From assembly GCA_902799655.1 (NCBI GenBank), contig CADCBH010000003.1:1-64000 (forward strand): a DNA stretch of 64,000 nt. The letters are read 5' to 3'. The translations under genes and the position numbers were made by a program. Source of the stretch: an uncultured Bacteroidales bacterium (GTDB taxonomy: Bacteria; Bacteroidota; Bacteroidia; Bacteroidales; Bacteroidaceae). The first letter of the stretch is position 1; the number at the start of each line of letters is the position of its first letter. Shown here in pieces: positions 53,455 through 62,003 of this stretch. The notes under the pieces were generated by a model that worked only from the letters and a program-made list of their open reading frames with translations, made no database searches and had not been told where the DNA came from.

Positions 53455-55041
53455 ATGAAGCTGAATGATATTCTGAGCGGCCAGTTTAATGTCGCCGAGT
53501 GGGAAGCCAAAGGCTATGAGCTTCCGAAGTTTGATATTGTGAAACTGCGTGAGAAGACTGCCAAGGAGCCTACATGGGTTCATTTTGGCGGTGGCAATAT
53601 TTTCCGTGCCTTCCCTGCTGCCATCCTCAATGACGCTTTGAATACGGGTAAGTACGACCGTGGTGTCATCGTTGCCGAGACGTTCGACTTTGAGGTGATT
53701 GACAAGGCCTATGCACCCTATAGCAACCTCTCGCTCTGTGTCAACCTCTGCTCTGACGGTTCTATCGAGAAGAAGGTCATTGCCAGTGTCACCGAGGCGC
53801 TGAAGGCAGACCCGCAGTTTGAAGACTGGAACCGTTTGGTGGAGATCTTCAAGACCCCGTCACTCCAGATGATCTCGTTCACCATCACCGAGAAAGGCTA
53901 TACCTATAACGAGGCAGACCTGGCTCGTGGCATGAAGCCCCTCTTTGCGATGGGTAAGGTGTGTGCCCTGTTGTTCGAGCGCTTCAAGGCTGGAGAGCTG
54001 CCCCTCACCGTACAGTCGATGGACAACTGTTCGCACAATGGCGACAAGGTGAAAGCCGGTGTCTTTGCCTATGCTGAGCGCTGGGTGAAGGACGGTCTGG
54101 TTCCTGAGGCATTCCTCGCCTATCTGAAGGATGAGAAGAAGATCACCTTCCCATGGTCGATGATTGATAAGATTACGCCGCGTCCTCACGAGAAAGTGAA
54201 GGAACTGCTGGCTCAAGACGGCTTCGAGGACAACGACTATATCGAGACCGAGAAGCATACCTTCACCGCTCCTTTCGTGAATGCCGAGGAGGTACAGTAT
54301 CTGGTCATAGAAGACCACTATACCAATGGTCGTCCGCCACTCGACTTAGGCGGTGCTCTCTATACCACCCGTGAGACCGTTGACAAGGTAGAGACCATGA
54401 AGGTCACGACCTGTCTGAACCCGCTGCATACTGCCATGAGTATCTATGGCTGCATGCTGGGCTATACACTCATCAGTGCCGAGATGAAGGATGAGGACCT
54501 GCGTGCCTTTATTCAGAAGATTGGCTATATGGAGGCGATGCCCGTGGTCGTTGACCCAGGTGTACTGAATCCCTACGAATTCATCGGTGCCGTCATCAAC
54601 CGTCGCCTGCCCAACCCCTTTATGCCCGATGCCCCGCAGCGCATCGCCAGCGATACCTCGCAGAAACTGCCCATCCGCTTCGGTGAGACGCTGAAGAAGT
54701 ATATCGCCCGTGGTCTCGACAAGTCCAACCTTGTGCTCATTCCCCTCACCTTGGCAGGCTACGCCCGTTATCTGAAGGGTCTCAAGGACGATCTGACTAC
54801 CTTCGAACCTTCACCCGACCCCATGCTGGAAGAGCTGCAGGCCATTGTAGCACCCTTGGAGATTGGCAAGGCTGATCAGGACTGGAGTCCGCTGAAGAAA
54901 CTCTATTCCCGTAAGGATGTCTTCGGTCTTGACCTCTATGAGGCAGGTCTCGGCGAGCAGATCGAGGGTATGGTGAAAGAACTCTTCGCAGGCAAGGGTG
55001 CCGTGCGCAAGACTTTGCATAAATACGTAGCTGCAAGATAA
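53455..55041 (+). CDS. uxuB: D-fructuronate reductase (mannonate oxidoreductase family)
   Basis: The 528-residue protein belongs to the mannitol/fructuronate long-chain dehydrogenase family. It has an N-terminal VHFGGGNIFRAF (NAD-binding) segment, then SMDNCSHNGDKV and KITPRPHEKV, and a C-terminal LNPLHTAMSIYG region carrying the catalytic-domain signature. The enzyme interconverts D-fructuronate and D-mannonate. Pairing with uxuA one base upstream makes UxuB the best call; mannitol dehydrogenase is the main alternative. The start at 53455 directly after the uxuA stop is taken because the longer frame from 53317 lies within uxuA. Confidence 0.9.
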   Translation: MKLNDILSGQFNVAEWEAKGYELPKFDIVKLREKTAKEPTWVHFGGGNIFRAFPAAILNDALNTGKYDRGVIVAETFDFEVIDKAYAPYSNLSLCVNLCSDGSIEKKVIASVTEALKADPQFEDWNRLVEIFKTPSLQMISFTITEKGYTYNEADLARGMKPLFAMGKVCALLFERFKAGELPLTVQSMDNCSHNGDKVKAGVFAYAERWVKDGLVPEAFLAYLKDEKKITFPWSMIDKITPRPHEKVKELLAQDGFEDNDYIETEKHTFTAPFVNAEEVQYLVIEDHYTNGRPPLDLGGALYTTRETVDKVETMKVTTCLNPLHTAMSIYGCMLGYTLISAEMKDEDLRAFIQKIGYMEAMPVVVDPGVLNPYEFIGAVINRRLPNPFMPDAPQRIASDTSQKLPIRFGETLKKYIARGLDKSNLVLIPLTLAGYARYLKGLKDDLTTFEPSPDPMLEELQAIVAPLEIGKADQDWSPLKKLYSRKDVFGLDLYEAGLGEQIEGMVKELFAGKGAVRKTLHKYVAAR

Positions 55042-55063
55042 CGTTGTCAACATAATAACAAAT

Positions 55064-55099
55064 AAAGACCGCAGGATTGATGTCCTGCGGTCTTTTTAT
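55064..55099. terminator. Bidirectional terminator between uxuB and the CoA transferase
   Basis: AAAGACCGCAGGA (55064-55076) pairs with TCCTGCGGTCTTT around a 6-base loop, with A and T runs on the two sides. It can serve both converging genes. Confidence 0.9.
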
Positions 55100-55115
55100 A
55101 TGGAATAGGGGAATG

Positions 55116-56621
55116 TTATTTCACATATTCACTGAAGTCTGTCAGCTTCATGTCGCCCTTGCGAGCCAGCGTGTCATGCATGGCGAAGGCAGCGGGCAGG
55201 TTGTGGCGGGTCTGGCCCATCTTGGCAATCTTCAGGTAATCCCACAACAGTTGCTTGTAGTCTGGGTGTGCACAATTCTCGATGATGGTCTCAGCACGCT
55301 GGATGGGTCCCTTTCCACGCAGGTCGGCAATACCCTGTTCGGTAACGATGATGTTGACATCGTGCTCCGAACTGTCCTGGTGAGAGACGAAAGGTACGAT
55401 AGACGAGATGACACCACCCTTGGCCACTGAAGGACAAGTGAAGATAGAGAGGTAGGCGTTGCGGATGAAGTCGCCCGAGCCACCGATACCGTTCATCATC
55501 TTCACACCGCTGATGTGGGTGGAGTTGACATTACCATAGAGGTCGGCCTCGATGGCGGTATTGATAGCGATGACACCTAAGCGGCGGATAATCTCCGGTG
55601 AGTTGGAAATCTCACTCTGACGCAGTGTCAGATGATTCTTGAAGTAGTCCATGTTGTCATAGACCTGCAACAGACACTCGTTAGAAACGGTCAGTGAGCA
55701 GGCACTGGCATCTTTGACACGGCCATTGAGCATCATGCCTACGACACTGTCCTGCAATACCTCGGTATAGATGTTGAAGTCGGGCACATGCTTGTCCTGA
55801 CCCAAGGCACCGAGAATGGCATTGGCGGTAGAACCGACACCGCTCTGCAGGGGCAGGAACTCCTTGGGAATACGGCCCTTGTGCATCTCCTCTACGAGGA
55901 ACTCGGCAGTGAGGTAACCAATCTTATCGGTCACGGGGTCGCTGTCCTTGAAGGCGCGGGCCTCGTCGGGGATGTTACACTCAACGACACCGACCACCTT
56001 GTCCTTGGGGATGCTGACATAGGGCACACCGATGCGATCACCGACATGCTCAATGGGAATCGCCTTGCGGTAAGGAGGATCCAGCGGCTCATACACGTCG
56101 TGGATATACTTGGCATTGGGATCGTGGAAGCTGTTGAGCTCCAGAATGACATGTTTGGCAAGACGGGCAGCAGTGGGGGAGATACCACCAGCGGCAGTCA
56201 GATATACATGATAGTCGTTGCCTACCTCTTCGATGTCGCAGACTTCGAGAATAGCCCAGTCCAACGGACCGTAGAAGCCATAGCGCAACTCCTGTGCCAT
56301 GTGGCTCAGGTGGAGGTCGTTATAGGGAATCTCACCCATGTTGACATGCTTGCGGAAGTCAGGGTTTGTCGTATAGGGTGCACGATAGAGAATAGCCTGA
56401 GCGTTAGCCAGGTCACCGTCGGTTGACTGTCCTGTCGATGCTCCCGTGAAAATGGCTACCTTGAACTCGCGACCAGCCTCGTGCTCAGCCACGGCATACT
56501 TTGCTAACTCTTTGGTCGTTGCCTTCGCCACACCGGCAGGCGTAAAACCACTCATGGCGATGTGCTCGCCATTCTTAATCAGTGCTGCAGCTTCGGCAGC
56601 AGTCATACGTGTATAAGCCAT
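55116..56621 (-). CDS. Succinate/acetyl-CoA CoA transferase family enzyme
   Basis: The 501-residue protein begins MAYTRMTAAEAAALIKNG and contains MSGFTPAGVAKA, LTAAGGISPTAA, SGVGSTANAILG and IYTEVLQDS; E287 in TEVLQD is the catalytic Glu of class I CoA transferases. Later GVKMMNGIGGSGDF and VTEQGIADLRG are also diagnostic. The family includes acetyl-CoA hydrolase-type and succinyl-CoA:acetate transferases. In Prevotella a role in succinate/acetate or propionate fermentation is likely. Which acceptor it uses cannot be read from the sequence. The gene stands alone on the minus strand. Confidence 0.92.
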   Translation of the reverse strand: MAYTRMTAAEAAALIKNGEHIAMSGFTPAGVAKATTKELAKYAVAEHEAGREFKVAIFTGASTGQSTDGDLANAQAILYRAPYTTNPDFRKHVNMGEIPYNDLHLSHMAQELRYGFYGPLDWAILEVCDIEEVGNDYHVYLTAAGGISPTAARLAKHVILELNSFHDPNAKYIHDVYEPLDPPYRKAIPIEHVGDRIGVPYVSIPKDKVVGVVECNIPDEARAFKDSDPVTDKIGYLTAEFLVEEMHKGRIPKEFLPLQSGVGSTANAILGALGQDKHVPDFNIYTEVLQDSVVGMMLNGRVKDASACSLTVSNECLLQVYDNMDYFKNHLTLRQSEISNSPEIIRRLGVIAINTAIEADLYGNVNSTHISGVKMMNGIGGSGDFIRNAYLSIFTCPSVAKGGVISSIVPFVSHQDSSEHDVNIIVTEQGIADLRGKGPIQRAETIIENCAHPDYKQLLWDYLKIAKMGQTRHNLPAAFAMHDTLARKGDMKLTDFSEYVK

Positions 56622-56648
56622 AAAATGATAAATTTACCAATTTGGCTG

Positions 56649-56656
56649 CAAAGGTA
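56649..56656 (-). promoter_or_regulatory. -7 element of the CoA transferase gene
   Basis: TACCTTTG on the minus strand at 56649-56656; no good -33 element was seen. It lies opposite the cysS promoter. Confidence 0.5.
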
Positions 56657-56700
56657 CAAAGAAAATAAGAATTAAGCGTGAAGAATTAAGAATTATTTTG

Positions 56701-56708
56701 TAACTTTG
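56701..56708 (+). promoter_or_regulatory. -7 element of cysS
   Basis: TAACTTTG at 56701-56708 fits the consensus; the region before it carries short GAATTAAG-type repeats and lacks a clear -33 element. The transcript start would be only a few bases before ATG 56717. Confidence 0.45.
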
Positions 56709-56716
56709 CGCCCAAA

Positions 56717-58222
56717 ATGATGGAAAGTATGGAATCAAAGCTTGTTATCTATAATACGCTGACGCGCCAGAAAGAGCGCTTCGAGCCTTTGCATGCCCCC
56801 AATGTGGGTATGTATGTCTGTGGTCCTACCGTATATGGCGATCCCCATCTGGGACATGCCCGTCCTGCTATCACCTTTGACTTAGTGTTCCGATATCTGA
56901 AGCATTTGGGCTATAAGGTAAGGTATGTGCGCAACATCACCGACGTGGGCCATTTGGAACATGATGCTGATGAGGGCGAGGACAAGATTGCCAAGAAGGC
57001 TCGTCTGGAGCAATTGGAGCCAATGGAGATAGCTCAGTACTATACCAACCGCTACCATCAGGCAATGGATGCGCTGAATGTGCTGCGCCCCTCTATCGAG
57101 CCACATGCTACTGGTCATATCATCGAACAGCAGCAGCTGGTACAGCAGATTATCGATAATGGTTTTGCCTACGAGTCGAACGGTTCTATCTACTTTGACA
57201 TCGAGGCTTATAACAAGAAGTTCCAATACGGTATCCTGTCTGGTCGCTCACTGGAGAATATCAAGGATGAGAGCCGTGAGCTGGCAGGTATCGGTGAGAA
57301 GAAGAACCAGGCTGACTTTGCCCTATGGAAGAAAGCACAGCCTGAGCATATCATGCGCTGGCCGTCACCATGGAGCGACGGTTTCCCTGGCTGGCACTGT
57401 GAGTGTACGGCGATGGGCAGAAAGTATCTTGGTGAGGAGTTTGATATCCACGGCGGTGGCATGGACCTGGTGTTCCCCCACCACGAATGTGAGATAGCAC
57501 AGGCTCAAGCCTCAATGGGTCATCCTGCCGTCAAGTACTGGATGCACAACAACATGCTGACTATCAATGGCCAGAAAATGGGTAAGTCGTATAACAACTT
57601 CATCACGTTGGAGCAGTTCTTTACGGGTAACCATCCGCTGCTGGAAAAGGCTTACTCGCCCATGACTATCCGCTTCTTTGTGCTGAGTGCCCACTACCGT
57701 GGCACTGTGGACTTCTCGAACGAGGCGCTGCAGGCTGCCGAGAAGGGACTGGAGAAACTGATGAATGCCATCAGTGACCTGGAGCGTGTTCAGACTTCTG
57801 CCGCGTGTGACGCAGAGACCGAGAAGGTGGTGAAGGACCTGCGCCAGAAGTGCTACGATGCCATGAATGATGATTTCGCCACGCCACAGGTGCTCAGCAA
57901 CCTCTTCGAGGCTTGTACCGTTGTTAACAAGCTCGTAGATCATAAGGCGACCATTTGTGCCGACTGTCTGAAGGAGCTGAAGGAGGTGATGCACCTCTTT
58001 GCCTTCGATATCCTTGGATTAAGGAGCCAGGAGTCGGGAGATAGCAGCCAGGCGCGTGAGGAAGCCTTTGGCAAGGTCGTGGATATGGTTCTGGAACTGC
58101 GTGCCAAGGCGAAGGCTAACAAGGACTGGGCAACGAGTGACCAGATTCGTGACGAGCTGGCTGCCGCTGGCTTCGAGGTGAAGGACACCAAGGACGGTGT
58201 CACTTGGAAGCTCAACAAGTAA
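56717..58222 (+). CDS. cysS: Cysteinyl-tRNA synthetase
   Basis: The 501-residue enzyme charges tRNA-Cys. The class I HIGH motif reads HLGH at residues 44-47 (after [11 protein letters not shown]), the zinc-binding residues lie in CGPT and [17 protein letters not shown] is present, and the KMSKS motif is KMGKS at 287-291. A DALR-type helical C-terminus follows. All expected parts are present, so this should be the essential housekeeping enzyme. The Ser-to-Gly change in KMSKS occurs in some relatives and need not block activity. ATG 56717 or ATG 56729 could be the start. The papain-like lipoprotein gene begins one base after the stop. Confidence 0.97.
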   Translation: MMESMESKLVIYNTLTRQKERFEPLHAPNVGMYVCGPTVYGDPHLGHARPAITFDLVFRYLKHLGYKVRYVRNITDVGHLEHDADEGEDKIAKKARLEQLEPMEIAQYYTNRYHQAMDALNVLRPSIEPHATGHIIEQQQLVQQIIDNGFAYESNGSIYFDIEAYNKKFQYGILSGRSLENIKDESRELAGIGEKKNQADFALWKKAQPEHIMRWPSPWSDGFPGWHCECTAMGRKYLGEEFDIHGGGMDLVFPHHECEIAQAQASMGHPAVKYWMHNNMLTINGQKMGKSYNNFITLEQFFTGNHPLLEKAYSPMTIRFFVLSAHYRGTVDFSNEALQAAEKGLEKLMNAISDLERVQTSAACDAETEKVVKDLRQKCYDAMNDDFATPQVLSNLFEACTVVNKLVDHKATICADCLKELKEVMHLFAFDILGLRSQESGDSSQAREEAFGKVVDMVLELRAKAKANKDWATSDQIRDELAAAGFEVKDTKDGVTWKLNK

Positions 58223-58223
58223 C

Positions 58224-59015
58224 ATGCGTTACACTATCAGAATAGGGGCGTTGCTTGTCGCCGTGCTGCTCATAGCAGGCTGCAAGCAGCGCAAAGCCGA
58301 ACTCCATACCTTTACCCATGAGGTGCTGTTGCCCATGACACCTATCAAGAATCAGGGCAAGAGTGAACTCTGTTGGGCGTATGCCATGCTGGCTACTATC
58401 GAGACGGAGCATCTGCTGCAGGGTGACTCCGTCAATCTGTCACCCGTTTATCTGGGCCGTATGTTGAAACGCACCAACCAGCGTGCTATGGGACAGACCG
58501 CCCTCAACCTGCTGGACCGTTACGGTGTGGTGGGTTACGATGTGTTGCCAGATGATGCCACTGACGAGTTGAAGACGCCAAAGAATGTCTTCCTGTTGGG
58601 GGCTCGCTATACACCATTGGAGTTTGCACATAGTGTGTGTGCTCCCAATGAGTATATCGGGCTGACCTGTTTCCCGGATTCCCCTTATTACCAGAAGATT
58701 GATGTGCCCATCCCTGACAACTGGGAGCACAACCGTCTGCTCAATGTACCGATGGACACCCTGCGACGTACCGTGAACCGTGCCCTGCGCCACCGCCATC
58801 CCGTCTGCTGGGAGAGCCGTGGCCATGCTATGGCGGTAGTAGGTATGGCACGTGATGAACAGCAGCGGCCTTACTATGTCATGAAGAACTCATGGGGTAC
58901 CAAACAGCCATACGGCGGACTGGTATATATGCCAGCCCGCCGTATGTGGCGCGATGTCGTCGCCGTCTATATGACGCGCGACGCCTATGCTATTTCACTT
59001 CCCAAATGTCGTTAG
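58224..59015 (+). CDS. Papain-like (C1 family) cysteine peptidase lipoprotein
   Basis: The 263-residue protein begins MRYTIRIGALLVAVLLI with lipobox AGCKQ. The catalytic layout of the papain fold is visible: a Q in KNQGKSELCWAYA (C50 is the nucleophile), H201 in SRGHAMAVVG and N222 in MKNSWG. It would be anchored at the outer surface or in the periplasm. No propeptide is evident, so its activity may be controlled otherwise. It follows cysS by one base and is probably read from the same transcript, an unusual pairing. The last 26 bases overlap the end of korB on the other strand. Confidence 0.85.
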   Translation: MRYTIRIGALLVAVLLIAGCKQRKAELHTFTHEVLLPMTPIKNQGKSELCWAYAMLATIETEHLLQGDSVNLSPVYLGRMLKRTNQRAMGQTALNLLDRYGVVGYDVLPDDATDELKTPKNVFLLGARYTPLEFAHSVCAPNEYIGLTCFPDSPYYQKIDVPIPDNWEHNRLLNVPMDTLRRTVNRALRHRHPVCWESRGHAMAVVGMARDEQQRPYYVMKNSWGTKQPYGGLVYMPARRMWRDVVAVYMTRDAYAISLPKCR

Positions 59016-59994
59016 TCTCCAGCAGCTCTGCAAAGTTGTGATACTTTTTCTGGGCACCGACCTCAGCGAGTTGTGCATGCACAGCCTCGTCGTAGGTGGG
59101 AGCCTTGACATCGCGAATGACACCTAAGGCGATGGGGAAACCGTCACCATTGCCCATGAGGGCGAGCTTCAGCTGCAGGGTGTTGTCCTCACAGTGGGCA
59201 TCGTGTACGAGAACATCGTCGATGGTGTAGCCGTCCTTGCCAATCTCGACGACTTTCAAACCAAAGCCCTGTTGTACGAGACCGAACTCGTTGTTCTCAC
59301 CGAAGACCAGTTTCTCGCCGTGCTTCACATAGATGGCATTCTTCTTGCGACCTTCCTTGTTATAGACAGCCTCGTGACAGCCGTCGTTGAAGATGACACA
59401 GTTCTGTAATACCTCAGTAACACTGGCACCCTTATGCTCATAGGCGGCCTTCAATACCTCGACAGTACCCTGGGCATCGGTGGCTACACAACGGGCGAAG
59501 AAATGTCCGCGGGCACCGAAGCAGAGCTCGGCAGGACGGAACGGATCCTCGACGGTACCGTAGGGGCTCGACTTTGATACGAAGCCACGGGGTGAGGTGG
59601 GCGAGTACTGGCCCTTTGTCAGACCATAGATACGGTTGTTCAGAAGAATCATGTTCAGGTCGATGTTACGACGGTTGGCATGGATGAAGTGGTTACCACC
59701 GATAGCCAGTCCGTCACCGTCACCTGACACCTGCCATACGGTGAGGTTGGGGTTAGCCACCTTTGCACCGGTAGCGATGGCGGCAGCACGACCGTGAATG
59801 GTGTTCATACCATAGGTAGCCATGTAGTGGGGCAGACGGCTTGAGCAGCCAATGCCGCTTATTACTGCTACGTTCTCGGGAGCTACGCCAATCTCGGCCA
59901 TAGCCTTATGGAGTGAGGCCAGAAAGAAGTGGTCGCCACAACCTGGGCACCAACGAGGCTGACCTTTCTTAAAATCTTGAGCTGTATATTCCAT
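58990..59994 (-). CDS. korB: 2-oxoacid:ferredoxin oxidoreductase, beta subunit
   Basis: The 334-residue protein begins MEYTAQDFKKGQPRWCPGCG and has the thiamine-diphosphate-binding VSGDGDGLAIGGNH and NNRIYGLTKGQ segments, plus WCPGCGD for the iron-sulfur/TPP area. It pairs with korA, 20 bases upstream, to oxidise 2-oxoglutarate (or another 2-oxoacid) to the acyl-CoA while reducing ferredoxin. The RGHFFARCVAT segment and overall length fit the KorB type. The 3' end overlaps the papain-like gene by 26 bases. Confidence 0.92.
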   Translation of the reverse strand: MEYTAQDFKKGQPRWCPGCGDHFFLASLHKAMAEIGVAPENVAVISGIGCSSRLPHYMATYGMNTIHGRAAAIATGAKVANPNLTVWQVSGDGDGLAIGGNHFIHANRRNIDLNMILLNNRIYGLTKGQYSPTSPRGFVSKSSPYGTVEDPFRPAELCFGARGHFFARCVATDAQGTVEVLKAAYEHKGASVTEVLQNCVIFNDGCHEAVYNKEGRKKNAIYVKHGEKLVFGENNEFGLVQQGFGLKVVEIGKDGYTIDDVLVHDAHCEDNTLQLKLALMGNGDGFPIALGVIRDVKAPTYDEAVHAQLAEVGAQKKYHNFAELLETNDIWEVK

Positions 59995-60014
59995 ATGTAT
60001 TTGTTACTCTGTGT

Positions 60015-61856
60015 TTATTTATTGATAATCTCTTCGAATGCGTTGACAAGCTCGGAAACAATGAATGGCTGACCTTTAACCTGATTGAACTGGTAAGGTA
60101 CGAAACCATCGACCTTCATGCGGAGGTAGGCAGCCAACTGTCCCATGTTCTGCTCGGCAACAACCACCTTCTTGTACTTCTTCAGTACATCGGTAGTATT
60201 CTTTGGCAGCGGATTCAGGAACTTGAACTGAGCCTGGGCAACCTTGTGACCCTTGGCACGCAACTCGTCCATGGCAGAGTGCAGATGACCATAAGTAGAA
60301 CCGAAACCAACGATGAGCAGATCAGCATCAGTGTCGCCCTCTACTTCGAGGTCGGGAACCTGGATGTTGTCAATCTTCTGCTGGCGCAGACGGGTCATCA
60401 GGTCATGGTTCTCAGGATTGGTAGAGATGGCACCCGTCTGGCAGTCTTTCTCCAGACCGCCGAGGATGTGTGTGAAACCCTCGCGACCAGGTACTGCCCA
60501 ATAGCGCGTTCCGTTCTCAGCACGCATATATGGTGTCCATTTGCCTTTCAGCTCTTCGGGAACGTAAGGCGGATTGATGGCATCGAGCTTGGCGAGTTCG
60601 GGCAGTTTGAAAGCTCCGGAGCCGTTGGCAACATAAGCGTCGGTGAGCAGTACAACAGGTGTCATGTGCTCCAAGGCCATTTTGGCGGCCTGATAGACAG
60701 CATCGAAACAGTCGGTAGGACTGAGGGCTGCAATGACAGGCATGGGACTCTCACCGTTACGTCCGAAGAGTGCCTGAAGCAGGTCGGTCTGTTCCGACTT
60801 GGTAGGAAGACCTGTGGCAGGACCGCCGCGCTGAACGTCGATGACCACCAGTGGCAACTCCATGATAACGGCGAGGTTCATCGCCTCTGACTTCAGACAG
60901 ACACCAGGACCAGAGGTAGAGGTGGCTGCCAGTGCACCAGCGAACGAAGCACCGAGTGCTGAAGCGGCACCGCTGATCTCGTCCTCGCACTGTACGGTGA
61001 TGACACCACATGACTTGTGCTTCGACAGCTCATGGAGGATATCGGTAGCGGGAGTGATGGGATATGAGCCCAGGTAGAGGCGCAGGCCGGCTTTCTCGGC
61101 AGCGGCTATCAGTCCGTAGGCAGTAGCCTTGTTACCGGTGATGTCCATATAGCGTCCCGGCTCCTTATGCTTGGATTCGATGCGATAGACGTTGGTGGCA
61201 CTCGAATGGGTATTGTGTCCGTAGTCGTAGCCAGCCTGGATGACTTTGATGTTGGCCTCGGCAATAGCAGGCTTCTTGGCGAATTTCTCCTTTAAGAAGT
61301 TGCTGACAAGATTCAGGTCGCGGTCAAAGAGCCAGCAGACGAGTCCCAGGGCAAACATGTTGCGGCATTTCATCATGGCCTTGTTGTCCATGCCTGTTTC
61401 TGCCAGACAGTCCTTGACCATCGTGGTCAGCGGGCACTGGATGACACGATCGGGGTCGATGTTCATCTCGCCAAGATAATCCTCAGTCTGAAACTGTGCC
61501 TTCTCCAAATCCTTTGGACCAAAAGAGTCGGTGTCGATGATGATGGTGGCACCAGGCTTGGCATAACGATACTGTGTCTTCAGGGCAGCAGCATTCATAG
61601 CGACCAACACGTCGCACTGGTCGCCAGGGGTGTAAACCTTACTGGCACCAATGTGTACCTGGAAACCTGACACGCCCGTCAGCGAGCCTTGCGGGGCACG
61701 GATGTCGGCGGGATAGTCTGGAAATGTAGAGATGCCGTTACCAACGGTGGCACTGACCGTAGAGAAGATGTTTCCGGCCAACTGCATGCCATCGCCGGAG
61801 TCACCTGAGAAGCGTACGACCACCTGGTCGAGCTCTTTAACTTCTAATTCAGCCAT
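60015..61856 (-). CDS. korA: 2-oxoacid:ferredoxin oxidoreductase, fused gamma-alpha subunit
   Basis: The 613-residue protein has an N-terminal gamma domain (RFSGDSGDGMQLAG at about 15-28, and FPDYPADIRAPQG) joined to the alpha domain (LGSYPITPATDILHEL, and QCEDEISGAASALGA, then TSTSGPG). This fusion is usual in KorA of Bacteroidetes. With KorB it forms the ferredoxin-dependent 2-oxoglutarate synthase, a low-potential step of the anaerobic reductive TCA branch. A separate ferredoxin-like subunit gene is not next to it. A good promoter lies at 61899-61930. Confidence 0.92.
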   Translation of the reverse strand: MAELEVKELDQVVVRFSGDSGDGMQLAGNIFSTVSATVGNGISTFPDYPADIRAPQGSLTGVSGFQVHIGASKVYTPGDQCDVLVAMNAAALKTQYRYAKPGATIIIDTDSFGPKDLEKAQFQTEDYLGEMNIDPDRVIQCPLTTMVKDCLAETGMDNKAMMKCRNMFALGLVCWLFDRDLNLVSNFLKEKFAKKPAIAEANIKVIQAGYDYGHNTHSSATNVYRIESKHKEPGRYMDITGNKATAYGLIAAAEKAGLRLYLGSYPITPATDILHELSKHKSCGVITVQCEDEISGAASALGASFAGALAATSTSGPGVCLKSEAMNLAVIMELPLVVIDVQRGGPATGLPTKSEQTDLLQALFGRNGESPMPVIAALSPTDCFDAVYQAAKMALEHMTPVVLLTDAYVANGSGAFKLPELAKLDAINPPYVPEELKGKWTPYMRAENGTRYWAVPGREGFTHILGGLEKDCQTGAISTNPENHDLMTRLRQQKIDNIQVPDLEVEGDTDADLLIVGFGSTYGHLHSAMDELRAKGHKVAQAQFKFLNPLPKNTTDVLKKYKKVVVAEQNMGQLAAYLRMKVDGFVPYQFNQVKGQPFIVSELVNAFEEIINK

Positions 61857-61898
61857 AATATATTATATATAGGTATATGATGTCTTTAAAAACGACTG

Positions 61899-61930
61899 CA
61901 AAGGTCGCAAAAATATGTGGAATATCCAAA
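61899..61930 (-). promoter_or_regulatory. Promoter of the korA-korB operon
   Basis: On the minus strand TTTG (61927-61930) and GACCTTTG (61899-61906, one base off TAnnTTTG) are 20 bases apart. Confidence 0.65.
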
Positions 61931-61942
61931 AAAAACTAATAG

Positions 61943-61985
61943 AAAATGCAATAAAAAGCCATTATATAGCCTTTTATTGCATTTT
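61943..61985 (-). terminator. Terminator of the nucleoside kinase gene
   Basis: AAAATGCAATAAAA (61943-61956) pairs perfectly with TTTTATTGCATTTT (61972-61985). On the minus strand it follows the kinase stop directly. Confidence 0.85.
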
Positions 61986-62003
61986 TATACAGATTAGGCA
62001 CTG

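Noticed and set aside
55788-56426. 212-codon plus-strand frame
   Set aside because: Antisense to the CoA transferase, which has all family motifs.
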